This document shows positions 15,658 through 24,816 of a stretch of 64,000 bases of DNA, one piece after another. Numbering within the stretch: position 1 is the stretch's first letter; every line of letters begins with the position of its first letter. This DNA comes from Nodularia spumigena CCY9414. Its GTDB lineage: Bacteria; Cyanobacteriota; Cyanobacteriia; Cyanobacteriales; Nostocaceae. The translations under genes were made by a program, and so were the position numbers. The notes beneath the pieces were generated by a model. That model did no database searches. It saw nothing but the letters and a program-made list of their open reading frames with translations, and was not told where the DNA came from. The stretch is taken from the NCBI RefSeq assembly GCF_000340565.2, contig NZ_CP007203.1, positions 5,184,855 to 5,248,854 of the forward strand, given 5' to 3'.

Positions 15658-16413
15658 TTGAAATCTTTGACTTTTGATCCCCAAGTTCCCACAGATAAAC
15701 GTGTAGTTGAGGTACAAAATCTGGTATATGCCTATGCTAACCAGGAACCAGTATTGCAAGAACTTTCCTTTACCTTGAATGCAGGCGATCGCGTGGCGTT
15801 AATGGGTGCAACTGGTTCTGGTAAAAGCACCTTATTGGAAAACCTGATGGGTTTAAAACAACCCCGTTCAGGGAAAATTTTGATTAATGGTATCCCCATA
15901 GAACCGAAAACGCTCCCCCAAGTGCGGCGTTACATTGGTTTTAGCTTTCAAGATGCCAATGACCAACTATTTATGCCCACCATCTTAGAAGATATTACCT
16001 TTGGACCACGCAATTACGGTGTTCCCCCAGCCATAGCTATTGATCGCGCCAGGGAATTATTAACAGATTTTGGTCTAGAAGCCTACGCTCACCGTTCCGC
16101 TCATGAACTTTCTGGAGGACAAAGACGACTTGCGGCTTTAGCGGCGATTTTAGCCCTAGATCCGACAATTCTGATTTTAGATGAACCAACTAACGGACTT
16201 GATCCCGCATGGCGACGGCACTTAGCGCAAGTATTATTAAAGTTGCCAGTGCAGGTAATGTTAATTGCTTCCCATGAATTACATTGGTTAGGAAAAGTGA
16301 CTCAACGTGCTTTGGTGCTATCTGGTGGACGCATTCAAATAGACAGTGAGATTCAAGCACTTTTGCAAGAGAAAGATACTTTAAACCAGTTGAATTTGCC
16401 AGTTGATTGGTGA
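15658..16413 (+). CDS. ECF transporter ATPase CbiO (second copy)
   Basis: This is the ATPase of the second metal importer, 251 residues. Walker A is GATGSGKST (residues 50-58), the Q-loop is SFQDANDQLF, the signature is LSGGQRR and Walker B is ILILDEPTNGLDP. It starts with TTG at 15658, only 25 bp after the inverted-repeat segment, and no Shine-Dalgarno sequence is apparent; no in-frame ATG precedes Walker A. Its separation from cbiQ by the insert raises the question of how it is now expressed. Confidence 0.9.
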   Translation: MKSLTFDPQVPTDKRVVEVQNLVYAYANQEPVLQELSFTLNAGDRVALMGATGSGKSTLLENLMGLKQPRSGKILINGIPIEPKTLPQVRRYIGFSFQDANDQLFMPTILEDITFGPRNYGVPPAIAIDRARELLTDFGLEAYAHRSAHELSGGQRRLAALAAILALDPTILILDEPTNGLDPAWRRHLAQVLLKLPVQVMLIASHELHWLGKVTQRALVLSGGRIQIDSEIQALLQEKDTLNQLNLPVDW

Positions 16414-16665
16414 TTAGGGAACACCAGAACATAAATTAGGGACTTCCAATTAAAAAAACATTCCATCGCTGAGGTAAGCAGGGGAGCACCGGAGCACCGG
16501 AGCAGGGGGGATAAAGAACAAATATGGTCTGATGAAATGGGGCAATTTATTTTCTGGACATCCCTTATTCTATTTTGTGGGAGAGGGCAAGGACTGCCCG
16601 TCCGTGGCTTAGGAGCAATTATTAGCTAAAATTGTTTGGGTTTTACAGGTGTTGAGGAATTATCT
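16414..16665. repeat. Rearranged dispersed-repeat spacer
   Basis: AGGGAACACCAG at 16417-16428 and AGGGACTTCC at 16438-16447 are the two end types of the element family at 8839-8962, here lying next to each other, so the copy is scrambled. GGAGCACC repeats in tandem at about 16482-16504. No gene is present. Confidence 0.5.
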
Positions 16666-17133
16666 GTGTGGCGTAAGTTGATTGTGATGGCTCCTGTGAG
16701 TTTGAGTATTGCTTTACTGGTTAGTAGTTGTGAGGATAAAGTTACCCAATGTCAGCGACTAATTCAGGTGGTGAATGCCGGGAATTCTTTGATTGAGCAA
16801 AATAAAGGAGAGCAGGTGGTAACTAGTTTGCAACTCTCAAAGGATTTGCAAGTGATCACCAAATCTTTAGAAGAACTGAATTTTTCAGACCCAAATCTCC
16901 AAGAATTTCAAAGCAGTTTTGCCAGCATATTCGAGAATCTTAGTCAAGCGATCGCTAAAGCTTCTCTTGCCCTTGGTGTCGCTAAAAGTGCGGAAGCATC
17001 TCCAACGGGTAGGGAAAAACTCCAAAAGGCGAGAACAGAAATTGATACATCTCTCACAGCAGCTGAAACTGCTGCTAAAAAATCGGATACCTTAGCAGAA
17101 GACTTGAATAAATATTGCGGACAGTCCCAGTAA
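16666..17133 (+). CDS. Hypothetical cyanobacterial lipoprotein
   Basis: I chose the GTG at 16666 because GAGG lies 10 nt upstream; the frame is open back to 16636. The 155-residue product starts with a signal peptide ending in LLVSSC, a plausible lipobox with Cys22. The mature part is helical and Ala/Glu/Lys-rich, with LSKDLQVITKSLEELNFSDP and a C-terminal Cys (KYCGQSQ) near the end. No function is known to me. It is transcribed alone, ahead of a convergent Uma2 gene. Confidence 0.7.
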   Translation: MWRKLIVMAPVSLSIALLVSSCEDKVTQCQRLIQVVNAGNSLIEQNKGEQVVTSLQLSKDLQVITKSLEELNFSDPNLQEFQSSFASIFENLSQAIAKASLALGVAKSAEASPTGREKLQKARTEIDTSLTAAETAAKKSDTLAEDLNKYCGQSQ

Positions 17134-17151
17134 ATATATTTATTGCTGTTC

Positions 17152-17207
17152 GGGCGGGTTTATGAAGAATTTCGACAGACAACAGACTGACTGTCAAAAC
17201 CCGCCCC
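17152..17207. repeat. Second copy of the GGGCGGGTTT palindromic repeat
   Basis: GGGCGGGTTT (17152-17161) and AAACCCGCCCC (17197-17207) enclose an interior similar to the copy at 3328-3383 (GAATTTC, ACAGACT, ACTG). As in that copy, it sits between two convergent genes, so a terminator role is plausible. Confidence 0.7.
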
Positions 17208-17229
17208 TACTCAGTTTCTACTCAGCATT

Positions 17230-17982
17230 TTACTGTATGGGCAAATTATTTGGGTCGATACCTTGCGATCGCAAATAAGCCATGAGCCGTTCTTTTTCTT
17301 GGCGTTCCTGTTCAGCACGTAGGCGTTCTTGTTCCAGTCGTTCTACAGCCCAAGGTAACAAGTTACCACTCTGATCCCACCAGCGCAACCAATAACCTGT
17401 TCTAGCTTCTTTTATACCTTGCCAAGTACCCAAAAATAAGTTCATCGCCGAAACCCAATGAAAACCATTTTCATCGGGTTGTTTTAATTCGTAGCGACCA
17501 TTTTCCAGGTGATAAAATTCCAGCAAACCACCATTGGGATCAAAAATTACATAGACAGGAACCTGTAAGATTTGCTCGTAAAAAAACCATTTTCCTGGCG
17601 GATAGGTTCGCTTGACAGAATATTCTTCCCCGTCGGTGTCCGATAGAAATTCCATCACCACTGCGGGAACATCACCTTGTAAATTCGGTGTATAGCTTTT
17701 GCGATCGCCTAAAACTTCATTTACAGTAGAAACATAAACCCAATCTGGTGCTTTAACAATAAACTGCCCGTTTACAGTTGCACAAAGACCAAAATTGGAA
17801 GCAATCAACATCTGCGGTTGGATGAAACCACTAATTTCTAGGCTTTCCCGCAAAGCACCAGCCAAGATTGGCTGACCTGTATTTTCCACTGGTTCATCCT
17901 CTAGTTGAAAATCCTCCGGTAAGGCTTCCCAAGAGATTACCGGATGTTGTAGCTCTTTGGTCTTACCCAATTGTGTCGCCAT
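17230..17982 (-). CDS. Uma2 family (DUF820) putative endonuclease
   Basis: The protein is 250 residues. The central part (residues ~60-190) has the Uma2/DUF820 PD-(D/E)XK-like fold with VVMEFLSDTDGEEY and VPVYVIFDPNGGLLEFYHL. The C terminus is a Glu/Arg/Gln-rich coiled coil (ERLEQERLRAEQERQEKERL) ending in a short motif. Uma2 genes are highly multiplied in filamentous cyanobacteria. Their biological role is not established, and the nuclease label is by homology only. Confidence 0.85.
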   Translation of the reverse strand: MATQLGKTKELQHPVISWEALPEDFQLEDEPVENTGQPILAGALRESLEISGFIQPQMLIASNFGLCATVNGQFIVKAPDWVYVSTVNEVLGDRKSYTPNLQGDVPAVVMEFLSDTDGEEYSVKRTYPPGKWFFYEQILQVPVYVIFDPNGGLLEFYHLENGRYELKQPDENGFHWVSAMNLFLGTWQGIKEARTGYWLRWWDQSGNLLPWAVERLEQERLRAEQERQEKERLMAYLRSQGIDPNNLPIQ

Positions 17983-18179
17983 AAAGACTGCCTTTTATGG
18001 ATTTGTGTCTATTGTATCGTTGCCAATGCTGCCAAATTGCGATCGCTGAAAATGTAGCATTGATTTTCTAGCTATACTAGTTATTTGGTGTAGATATTCT
18101 CAAATTAGTAGTAACCATTTTTACACTCAAATTCTCATAGTCAAATTTTGTCCTTCATACGCCTAGCGAGTCACCAACT

Positions 18180-18827
18180 ATGAAAGAGGAATTGATAGCC
18201 ACATTTTTACAAATCTTACGCTTTAATATGCGTTGGATGACTTGGAATTTATTTCTGGCTTTTATACCTTTAGCTTTGAGTGTTTGGTTATTTCGTATTA
18301 AACGCCGACGTTCTGGGGTTTGGTGGCTAGGATTCCTGGTTTTCTTTGCGTTCTTACCAAATGCCCCTTATTTATTAACCGATATAATTCACTTTATAGA
18401 AGATATCCGTAGGATTGAATCTGTATGGATGATTACCTTAGTCCTAATTCCTATTTATCTGCTGGTGATTTTGGCTGGGTTTGAAGCTTATGTAATTTCC
18501 TTAATTAATTTAGGTTACTATTTACATCGGATAGGTAAAAATCAATGGATTTTGGCGGTTGAACTAATTACCCATGCACTTTGTGCGGTTGGTATTTATT
18601 GGGGTAGGTTCTTACGTTTCAATAGTTGGGATTTCGTGACTCAACCGGATGCTTTACTAACCAGAGGTATAGAGGAATTGCTTGGTAGACAGCCTTTAAT
18701 AATTATTGCTATCACCTTTGTGATCCTGCTAGGTTTGTACTGGATTATGAAACGAGTATCTTTGGGGTTTGTTATGCAGCCACAAAATGGGATAGGTATT
18801 CAGGCACAACGAACTAATACTCAGTAA
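18180..18827 (+). CDS. DUF1361 membrane protein
   Basis: The protein is 215 residues with about six hydrophobic segments. The family signature FFAFLPNAPYLLTDIIHF lies near residues 56-73. It has positively charged loops (RIKRRRSG near residues 40-47). Function is unknown. The start ATG at 18180 follows a 197-bp spacer containing a HIP1 site. Confidence 0.85.
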   Translation: MKEELIATFLQILRFNMRWMTWNLFLAFIPLALSVWLFRIKRRRSGVWWLGFLVFFAFLPNAPYLLTDIIHFIEDIRRIESVWMITLVLIPIYLLVILAGFEAYVISLINLGYYLHRIGKNQWILAVELITHALCAVGIYWGRFLRFNSWDFVTQPDALLTRGIEELLGRQPLIIIAITFVILLGLYWIMKRVSLGFVMQPQNGIGIQAQRTNTQ

Positions 18828-18970
18828 ACCAAAAAGTTTTTAAGAGAAGAGCGATCGCTAATTTATCTTGGTTCAGACGATTGGTTCAGACGATGTATGA
18901 TATATTACTCAATATATCATTAATGCTTATACTGTTGTCAAATATTTCCCAAAATGAAATGATGAAAGTA

Positions 18971-19275
18971 ATGTCTAGCATATTGACGGAAAAAATTGAG
19001 CGTTTCATCAGAAGAACTAGCTTTAACAGACTCAGAAACCCTGGAGGAGGTTATTAAATGTTTAGGAGAAAATTTGGCAATTGAAACTCAAGGGGTATGC
19101 GATCAACAAACTTTATTCGAGATTCTCATCAAGGCAGCTAGCAAATGTATCACTTTCATCGTCACATTTAGATTCATCATCAATTCATCTGCATGGGGAA
19201 TATAAATCAAGCTTACCAGAAGTAATATTTGAAAATCCCACAGCGCTTTCAGTCGATTCATTTAGTTACATCTAA
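18971..19275 (+). pseudogene. Decayed transposase-like remnant in several frames
   Basis: ATG at 18971 opens MSSILTEKIERF, which continues in another frame as VSSEELALTDSETLEEVIKC and NLAIETQGVCDQQTLFEILI. A third frame from about 19140 runs to a stop at 19273-19275. The pieces read like one N-terminal region interrupted by frameshifts. The style resembles the N terminus of a cyanobacterial IS transposase, from memory only. No catalytic region is left. Confidence 0.4.
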
Positions 19276-19681
19276 TGACCAAATTCAAATCTCTAATCAG
19301 AATAAAGATAGAGATTTTATTCTGAGACTATTACCATCAGATTGTCTTCATTACTATAAATTTGTTACCTAACTATTCTCGGAATTGCGTATTTAATTAG
19401 TTATTTGATTTTTGATTAATGGGCTAATTAATGTAACAGTTAGTTCTCAATTAATATGTTTAAAATCTAGGTTCATCGCTTGTATATATTAACAAAATTG
19501 CTAATTTAGAGATTTAGCATAGACATTTATCTATCAAATAAGAATAAAGTTAGTTCTCATTCTTATTGCTACTTATTGACAATACATTCTGATGCCATTT
19601 TGTCATATTAATGACTGCTCAAAATCTTTTCTCCCTACAAATGTCTGATTTTATTCTTGGTTTACATTTTGCTTTCAGTAA
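19276..19681. other. AT-rich spacer, nothing recognised
   Basis: This 400-bp stretch is AT-rich with no open frame above 50 residues that looks real. It lies between the transposase-like remnant and a 3'-truncated ribokinase, so it probably contains decayed mobile DNA. Confidence 0.5.
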
Positions 19682-20350
19682 TTACCGCTTGTGACAGTTG
19701 AAGGTGCAGAATGTGGGTTCTAATAAAACTTTAGCTGCTTTGATTGCCGATTCCTGATTATCTACAGGAAAACCCGCCAATTGTCCTGCTTCTACTTCAT
19801 TGGGTGTAATAATATCGACTAATTGGTATAGTTCATCGGGTAAATTCGCTTGTGCGGGTGCGGGATCTAAAATTACTTTGATATTTGCTTCTTTCGCTGC
19901 TTTGGCTGCTGCTACTACGGCATCAATGGGAATTTCTAGTTGTAAAAGTAGTGCTGTAGCTGTTGGTAACAAGTGGGATAATCGCTCTATGTCTTCTGAA
20001 TTAACGCGTCCGTTTGCACCAGGAATTACAAGAATTTGATTTTCACCTGTGTTATCTACGGTGATAATAGCAACTCCAGAATTCACGGTTTCATCTATGA
20101 AAATATTTTCAGTCTGTACGCCAGAAAGTTGCAAATTACGGACAAGTTCTTCACCAAAACTCTGTCCGCCTACACGTCCCACTATCTGAGTAGGAATTTC
20201 TAATCTCGCTAATGCTACTGCTTGATTTGCTCCTTTACCTCCTGGTATTTTGAAGAAGTCTTCTCCTAATATAGTTTCTCCTGCAATTGGTAATCTCGAT
20301 GTGGTTGCTACTAGGTCTATGTTGATGCTGCCGAAGACAAGAATGGTCAT
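19682..20350 (-). pseudogene. rbsK: 3'-truncated ribokinase (PfkB family)
   Basis: Ribokinase phosphorylates D-ribose. The N-terminal two thirds look normal: GSINIDLVA at residues 7-15, the substrate loop GGKGANQA at 37-44, and LDPAPAQANLPDELY and DIITPNEVEAGQL around 170-200. The frame ends at 222 residues, while family members have about 300. The last residues (PTFCTFNCHKR) do not fit the family. The GAGD-type motif with the catalytic Asp and the ATP site are lost, so the product should be inactive. Confidence 0.85.
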
Positions 20351-20805
20351 GATATCAGGATTTTATTTTTTAAACGCAAAGTTACGCAAAGGTTAACGCA
20401 AAGGGACGCAGAGTTTTAGTTTTTAGGCGAATGAACCTGTGATGTGATACTACATCGACGATACCCTGAATGTGCCATTTATGGCTAAATTGACGAATAA
20501 ATCACGCAAAATATAAAGACAGCAAATATATAGCAGACTGGAGTTATTACTGATTAAATATGGCTTTTCGGATGAACAAATAAATAGTTATTTTATCAGA
20601 TAAAAGCATAATTTCTGATAGATGTAAGGTTATTTTGCAGACAATTATCAGGAGATTATAATTTTATTTTTGATGAGTTGAGAAATATTGCAGAATAACC
20701 CAAGCTGTTTGAGAGGGTAAACATCATCAACAGCTTGGTATAATCTACTCATGATTTATTTCTCTACTGAGATATTTTATCAGTTGCCAAAAGCCCGCTA
20801 GAACT
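20351..20805. other. Spacer with dispersed repeats and one strong hairpin
   Basis: The ACGCAAAG-rich stretch at 20369-20412 is a dispersed motif also found near 61868. CCAAGCTGTT at 20700-20709 pairs with AACAGCTTGG at 20729-20738 (10-bp stem, 19-nt loop). It lies 68 bp past the folB stop on the minus strand, where it could end that transcript, but no T run follows on that strand. No gene is seen. Confidence 0.5.
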
Positions 20806-21174
20806 TCAGAGGTTAGACTTGGTTCTAGTGATTTCAATACTAATTCGGCCGCCAAAATCTGGAATAGGTGCGGCGGGTTTACTGACAATGACTTGAACTT
20901 GAGTGACGCGATCGCACTGTTGCAAGATAGAATCAGCGATCGCACCCACTAACCTTTCGATCAAAGCAAACTTAGCTGTTTTTACCAAATGTTGAATCGA
21001 GCTAATAACGCTGCGATAATCTATAGTATCTTCAATTGCGTCAGTCTGGGCAGCTGTGGAAATATCTAACCATAACTTCACGTCTACCTCAAACCATTGT
21101 CCCAATACCTGTTCTTCTGGTAAATACCCAGTGTAGCCATAGCAGCGAATATTAGTTAAATGAATGCAATCCAT
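20806..21174 (-). CDS. folB: Dihydroneopterin aldolase FolB
   Basis: FolB cleaves 7,8-dihydroneopterin to 6-hydroxymethyl-dihydropterin in folate synthesis. The protein is 122 residues, standard for the family. Conserved parts are IRCYGYTGYLPEE near residues 9-21, DTIDYRSV near 48-55, LIERLVGAIAD near 71-81 and the C-terminal VIVSKPAAPIPDF near 98-110. It stands alone; no other folate genes are adjacent. Confidence 0.93.
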   Translation of the reverse strand: MDCIHLTNIRCYGYTGYLPEEQVLGQWFEVDVKLWLDISTAAQTDAIEDTIDYRSVISSIQHLVKTAKFALIERLVGAIADSILQQCDRVTQVQVIVSKPAAPIPDFGGRISIEITRTKSNL

Positions 21175-21284
21175 AAGACCTTGAGAGTAAATTTGACATT
21201 TGCCGGGAAGCGAAAAAACTCAACTTTCCCAGAAAGATTTTAAATTGAATTTAACTATAGGCATCCTATTTGATTTATGAATTT

Positions 21285-21362
21285 ATCGTTCGCGTAGCGT
21301 GCGCGAAGCGCATACCGCCAAGTCGCCTTCGCGTAGCGTCTCCCCTTGGGAGAAGATCGCCA
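21285..21362. repeat. Dispersed GC-rich repeat (CTTCGCGTAGCG type)
   Basis: Alternating GTTCGCGTAGCG, GCGCGAAGCGCAT and CTTCGCGTAGCGTCTCCC followed by TTGGGAGAAG form nested short palindromes. Related blocks occur at about 4190, 23265 and 53560. This copy lies 80 bp upstream of menD. Confidence 0.65.
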
Positions 21363-21440
21363 AGTGAAGAAGGAAAGAGGTTCACAGATAATTTAGGACT
21401 GCTATGTACAAAATCTAAAAATTAAAATTAATTGCTGGCT

Positions 21441-23189
21441 ATGTTTGATATCATACCTTATAAAAATGTTAATCAACTTTGGGCTTATATCTTAACTCAG
21501 ACACTCAAGCGCCTGGGATTAAATAGTGTCGTCATTTGTCCTGGTTCACGTTCTACACCTTTAGTAGTCGCCTTTGTCCAGCAAATACCCGATATTGAAG
21601 CTATTTCCATTCTCGATGAGCGTTCAGCCGCCTTTTTTGCCTTGGGAAGAGCCAAAGCCACTGGGGTTCCCGTAGTGCTGGTTTGCACCTCTGGAACAGC
21701 CGGAGCGAATTTTTACCCAGCGATTATTGAAGCCAAAGAAAGTCACGTACCACTGTTGGTATTAACCAGCGATAGACCACAAGAATTGAGAAATTGTCAT
21801 TCTGGGCAAACCATAGACCAAGTTAAATTATATGGTAATTACCCCAACTGGCAAGCAGAGTTAGCTGTACCCTCTCCAGACATGAGAATGCTCGGTTATC
21901 TACGACAAACCATCATCCATGCTTGGGAACGCTGTCAAATGCCGACACAGGGGCCAGTCCATTTAAATATTCCCTTGCGTGACCCCCTTGCACCCATTCC
22001 CGATAAAATTGACTTGAGTGATTTACAGTCACAGTTCGACCCAGAAGACTTTTTTGCAGGAATAGCACATACTAACCCTATTACCCATTCGCCATTCCCG
22101 ATTCCCCCACAGTGGTTAAAATCTGAGCGAGGAATAATCATCGGCGGTGTAGCCCAACCCCAACAAGCAGAGAAATATTGTCAGGCGATCGCCCGTCTTT
22201 CCCAAACACTCAACTGGCCTGTCTTAGCTGAAGGACTTTCCCCAGTCAGAAATTATGCAGACCTCAACCCCTATTTAATTTCCACCTACGACATCATTTT
22301 ACGCAATCAGCAACTTACCCAAGAATTAACACCAGAAATAGTAATTCAGATCGGGGAAATGCCCACCAGTAAAGAACTACGTAACTGGCTATCTACTACT
22401 CAACCCCAACGCTGGCTCATCGATAGTAGCCATGAAAACTTAGACCCTTTGCATGGAAAAACCATACATTTAAGGATATCTGTAGAAGAGTTAGAAAATT
22501 TGGCAATAATCAATCCTGAGCAGGGAATTTATTTACAAAAATGGTGTGAACTTGAAACGAAAATCAGAAATAATATTGATGACAAATTTGCACATATAGA
22601 TGAATTAATTGAAAGTAAAGCTGCTTGGCTACTTTCGCAAACTCTCCCACCAGGAACAGCCTTATTTATTGCTAATAGTATGCCAGTGCGGGATGTAGAA
22701 TATTTCTGGAAACCGAATAACTTAGGAATAAAACCTTATGTTAACCGAGGTGCAAATGGTATTGATGGCACACTTTCCACAGCTTTAGGAATTGCACATC
22801 AACAGCAAAGTAGTGTGATGTTAACAGGAGACTTAGCCTTGTTACATGATACCAACGGATTTTTAATGAGAAATAAATTTATTGGACATTTAACAATTAT
22901 CTTAATTAACAACAATGGTGGGGGCATTTTTGAAATGTTACCCATTAGCAAATTTGACCCCCCCTTTGAAGAATTTTTTGCCACTCCCCAAGATATTGAT
23001 TTTGCTCAGTTGTGCGCCACATACAATGTCCAGCATCAGCTAATTAGTTCTTGGGAACAGTTAAAAGAAAACTTGCAGCTGTTACCCAAGACGGGAATTA
23101 GAGTTTTAGAACTCAGAACCAATAGAAAAGTAGATGCTAAATGGAGAAAAGAAAATTTAGAGAGATTTGGGGCGAATATTGTAGGTTGA
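21441..23189 (+). CDS. menD: SEPHCHC synthase MenD
   Basis: MenD is a thiamine-diphosphate enzyme that condenses isochorismate with 2-oxoglutarate; in cyanobacteria it serves phylloquinone synthesis. From the ATG at 21441 the protein has 582 residues, normal length. The N-terminal domain shows VVICPGSRSTPLVVAF and CTSGTAGANFYPAI. The C-terminal ThDP-binding region has MLTGDLALLHDTNGF and a following LTIILINNNGGGIFEMLP, the metal and pyrophosphate site. The codon at 21432 (TTG) is a weaker start. menB of the same pathway is 4.7 kb downstream, across the nat genes. Confidence 0.95.
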   Translation: MFDIIPYKNVNQLWAYILTQTLKRLGLNSVVICPGSRSTPLVVAFVQQIPDIEAISILDERSAAFFALGRAKATGVPVVLVCTSGTAGANFYPAIIEAKESHVPLLVLTSDRPQELRNCHSGQTIDQVKLYGNYPNWQAELAVPSPDMRMLGYLRQTIIHAWERCQMPTQGPVHLNIPLRDPLAPIPDKIDLSDLQSQFDPEDFFAGIAHTNPITHSPFPIPPQWLKSERGIIIGGVAQPQQAEKYCQAIARLSQTLNWPVLAEGLSPVRNYADLNPYLISTYDIILRNQQLTQELTPEIVIQIGEMPTSKELRNWLSTTQPQRWLIDSSHENLDPLHGKTIHLRISVEELENLAIINPEQGIYLQKWCELETKIRNNIDDKFAHIDELIESKAAWLLSQTLPPGTALFIANSMPVRDVEYFWKPNNLGIKPYVNRGANGIDGTLSTALGIAHQQQSSVMLTGDLALLHDTNGFLMRNKFIGHLTIILINNNGGGIFEMLPISKFDPPFEEFFATPQDIDFAQLCATYNVQHQLISSWEQLKENLQLLPKTGIRVLELRTNRKVDAKWRKENLERFGANIVG

Positions 23190-23385
23190 GTCATTAGTCA
23201 TTAGTCATTTGTCATTTGTCATTAGGACTTACGCAGGAACTCTCTGAAATCCTCTTCCCTTCTCCCAAGGGGAGACGCTTCGCGAACGTGCCTTCTCCCT
23301 TTGGGAGAGGCTAGCACCAACGTGGTTCGTTTCTCCGTTGCTTGTGCGTAAGTCCTAGTCATTTGTCATTAGTCATTTGTCATTA
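23190..23385. repeat. GTCATTA/GTCATTT heptamer array split by an insert
   Basis: Five heptamers (GTCATTA, GTCATTA, GTCATTT, GTCATTT, GTCATTA) begin right after the menD stop at 23190. Four more of the same pattern follow at 23358-23385. Between them sits the miniature element at 23225-23355. The two halves were evidently one array before the insertion. Confidence 0.85.
23225..23355. mobile_element. TA-flanked miniature element with GGACTTACGCA ends
   Basis: Perfect 11-bp inverted ends, GGACTTACGCA (23225-23235) and TGCGTAAGTCC (23345-23355), are bordered by TA on both sides (23223-23224 and 23356-23357). It splits a heptamer array, so the empty site can be reconstructed and the TA duplication is visible. 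The interior carries the CTTCGCGAACG-type repeat. It encodes nothing. The TA target points to mobilisation by an IS630-type transposase. Confidence 0.8.
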
Positions 23386-23465
23386 GTACAGCACGGCGAA
23401 ACCTCGGCACGAATTACAAAAGCAATTGTAAACTGCTTAAACTACAAGCCTTTACGCTTTTATTA

Positions 23466-23589
23466 AGTAGGTAAGCATGAATAAACCAAACTATGTTACG
23501 ACTCGTAAACAGGAGCCAAACCCTTTCTAATAACCAATGACAAATGACCAATGACGACCCTAGCTAGTTAACATTTATGCCGACCTACT
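23466..23589. mobile_element. TA-flanked miniature element sharing tips with the IS630 copy
   Basis: The left end AGTAGGTAAGCATGAATAAA and the right end (reverse complement AGTAGGTCGGCATAAATG) are inverted repeats with few mismatches, flanked by TA (23464-23465 and 23590-23591). The first seven bases equal the tips of the IS630 element at 56-1225. The interior has a few ATGACCA-type heptamers and no coding frame. The rest of the spacer up to natF at 23725 holds only the presumed promoter. Confidence 0.65.
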
Positions 23590-23724
23590 TAGTGCCATTC
23601 AGCTAATATGCCTGATATTCCCGGAAATTCAGCAGAGGTACTCAAAAAGTTTTATATTACAAACATCTACTTATTTCTACAAAATTATTGTAGTCACTAA
23701 TACAATTTACCGAGTTCAGTATCC

Positions 23725-24801
23725 ATGAAGTTTATGAGAAGATCAGCGTTAATTTTAGCGATCGCTCCCCTAATATTTGCAATTACGGCTTGTAACAACC
23801 CAGGAGAAACCACAAACACAAATAATCCTAATCCCGGAACACAAACAACTCGTAATCGCTGGGATGCAATTAAAAGTCGTGGTCAGCTAATTTGCGGTGT
23901 CAGTGGACAAATCCCAGGGTTTAGCTTTGTGGAAACTGACGGTAAGTATAGTGGTATCGACGTGGATATCTGCCGAGCGATCGCAGCTGCTTTATTTGAC
24001 AACCCAGATGCAGTAGAATTTCGCAACCTCAGCGCCCAAGAGCGATTTACAGCCTTACAAACTGGGGAAATAGACGTTCTCAGCCGTAACACTAGCTGGA
24101 CACTCAGTCGTGCCACTGCTATGGGTCTAGAATTTGCCCCCGTTGTCTTTTACGATGGTCAGGCGATCATGGTGGGCAAAAATCGTGGAATTAATTCCCT
24201 GGCAGATATGAAAGATAAAGCCATCTGCGTTCAAAGTGGTACTACCACAGAGCAAAATTTAGCAGACCAAATGCGGAAACGAAACATCACCTACAAGCCC
24301 ATTGTTTTTGAAGATGTTAACGTGACTTTTGCTACTTATGCTGAAGGGCGTTGTGATGGCATTACAGCCGATCGTTCAGCATTAGTTTCTCGGCGCATCA
24401 CTCTACCCAATCCTGAAAATAACGTCATTCTGGATGAAGTAATTTCCTCAGAACCCCTAGCACCAGCCGTTGCCAAAGGTGACTCTGTATTAGGTAGTGC
24501 GGTGACATGGGTGGTTTATTCGCTGATTAAAGCCGAAGAATTGGGGATTAATTCTCAGAACCTGGGACAATTCGCTACTAGTAACGACCCAGATATTAAA
24601 CGCTTTTTAGGCACAGAAGGCAATCTAGGAGAAGGACTCGGTTTAACAAACGACTTCGCCGCCAGGATAGTCAAGCACGTCGGTAACTATGGCGAAATTT
24701 ACGATCGCAACTTGGGACCAAAAACTAACCTAAATCTCCCTCGCGGTCAAAATCAACTAGGTCAGCAGGGTGGATTACTTTATGCTCCACCGTTTCGCTA
24801 A
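23725..24801 (+). CDS. natF: Amino-acid ABC transporter substrate-binding lipoprotein (NatF-like)
   Basis: This is the periplasmic binding protein of an amino-acid importer. It has 358 residues, with a signal peptide and lipobox ITAC (Cys23), then a type-3 solute-binding fold (GVSGQIPGFSFVETDGKYSG, IDVDICRAIAAALF, and FEDVNVTFATYAEGRCDGIT). The Asp of DVDICRA and the Arg in LSRNTSW are typical ligands for the amino-acid alpha groups. With two permeases and an ATPase in the same order, it matches the natF-natG-natH-bgtA cluster of Anabaena PCC 7120, which carries acidic and neutral amino acids. Confidence 0.88.
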   Translation: MKFMRRSALILAIAPLIFAITACNNPGETTNTNNPNPGTQTTRNRWDAIKSRGQLICGVSGQIPGFSFVETDGKYSGIDVDICRAIAAALFDNPDAVEFRNLSAQERFTALQTGEIDVLSRNTSWTLSRATAMGLEFAPVVFYDGQAIMVGKNRGINSLADMKDKAICVQSGTTTEQNLADQMRKRNITYKPIVFEDVNVTFATYAEGRCDGITADRSALVSRRITLPNPENNVILDEVISSEPLAPAVAKGDSVLGSAVTWVVYSLIKAEELGINSQNLGQFATSNDPDIKRFLGTEGNLGEGLGLTNDFAARIVKHVGNYGEIYDRNLGPKTNLNLPRGQNQLGQQGGLLYAPPFR

Positions 24802-24816
24802 AGGGGAGAATCACGC

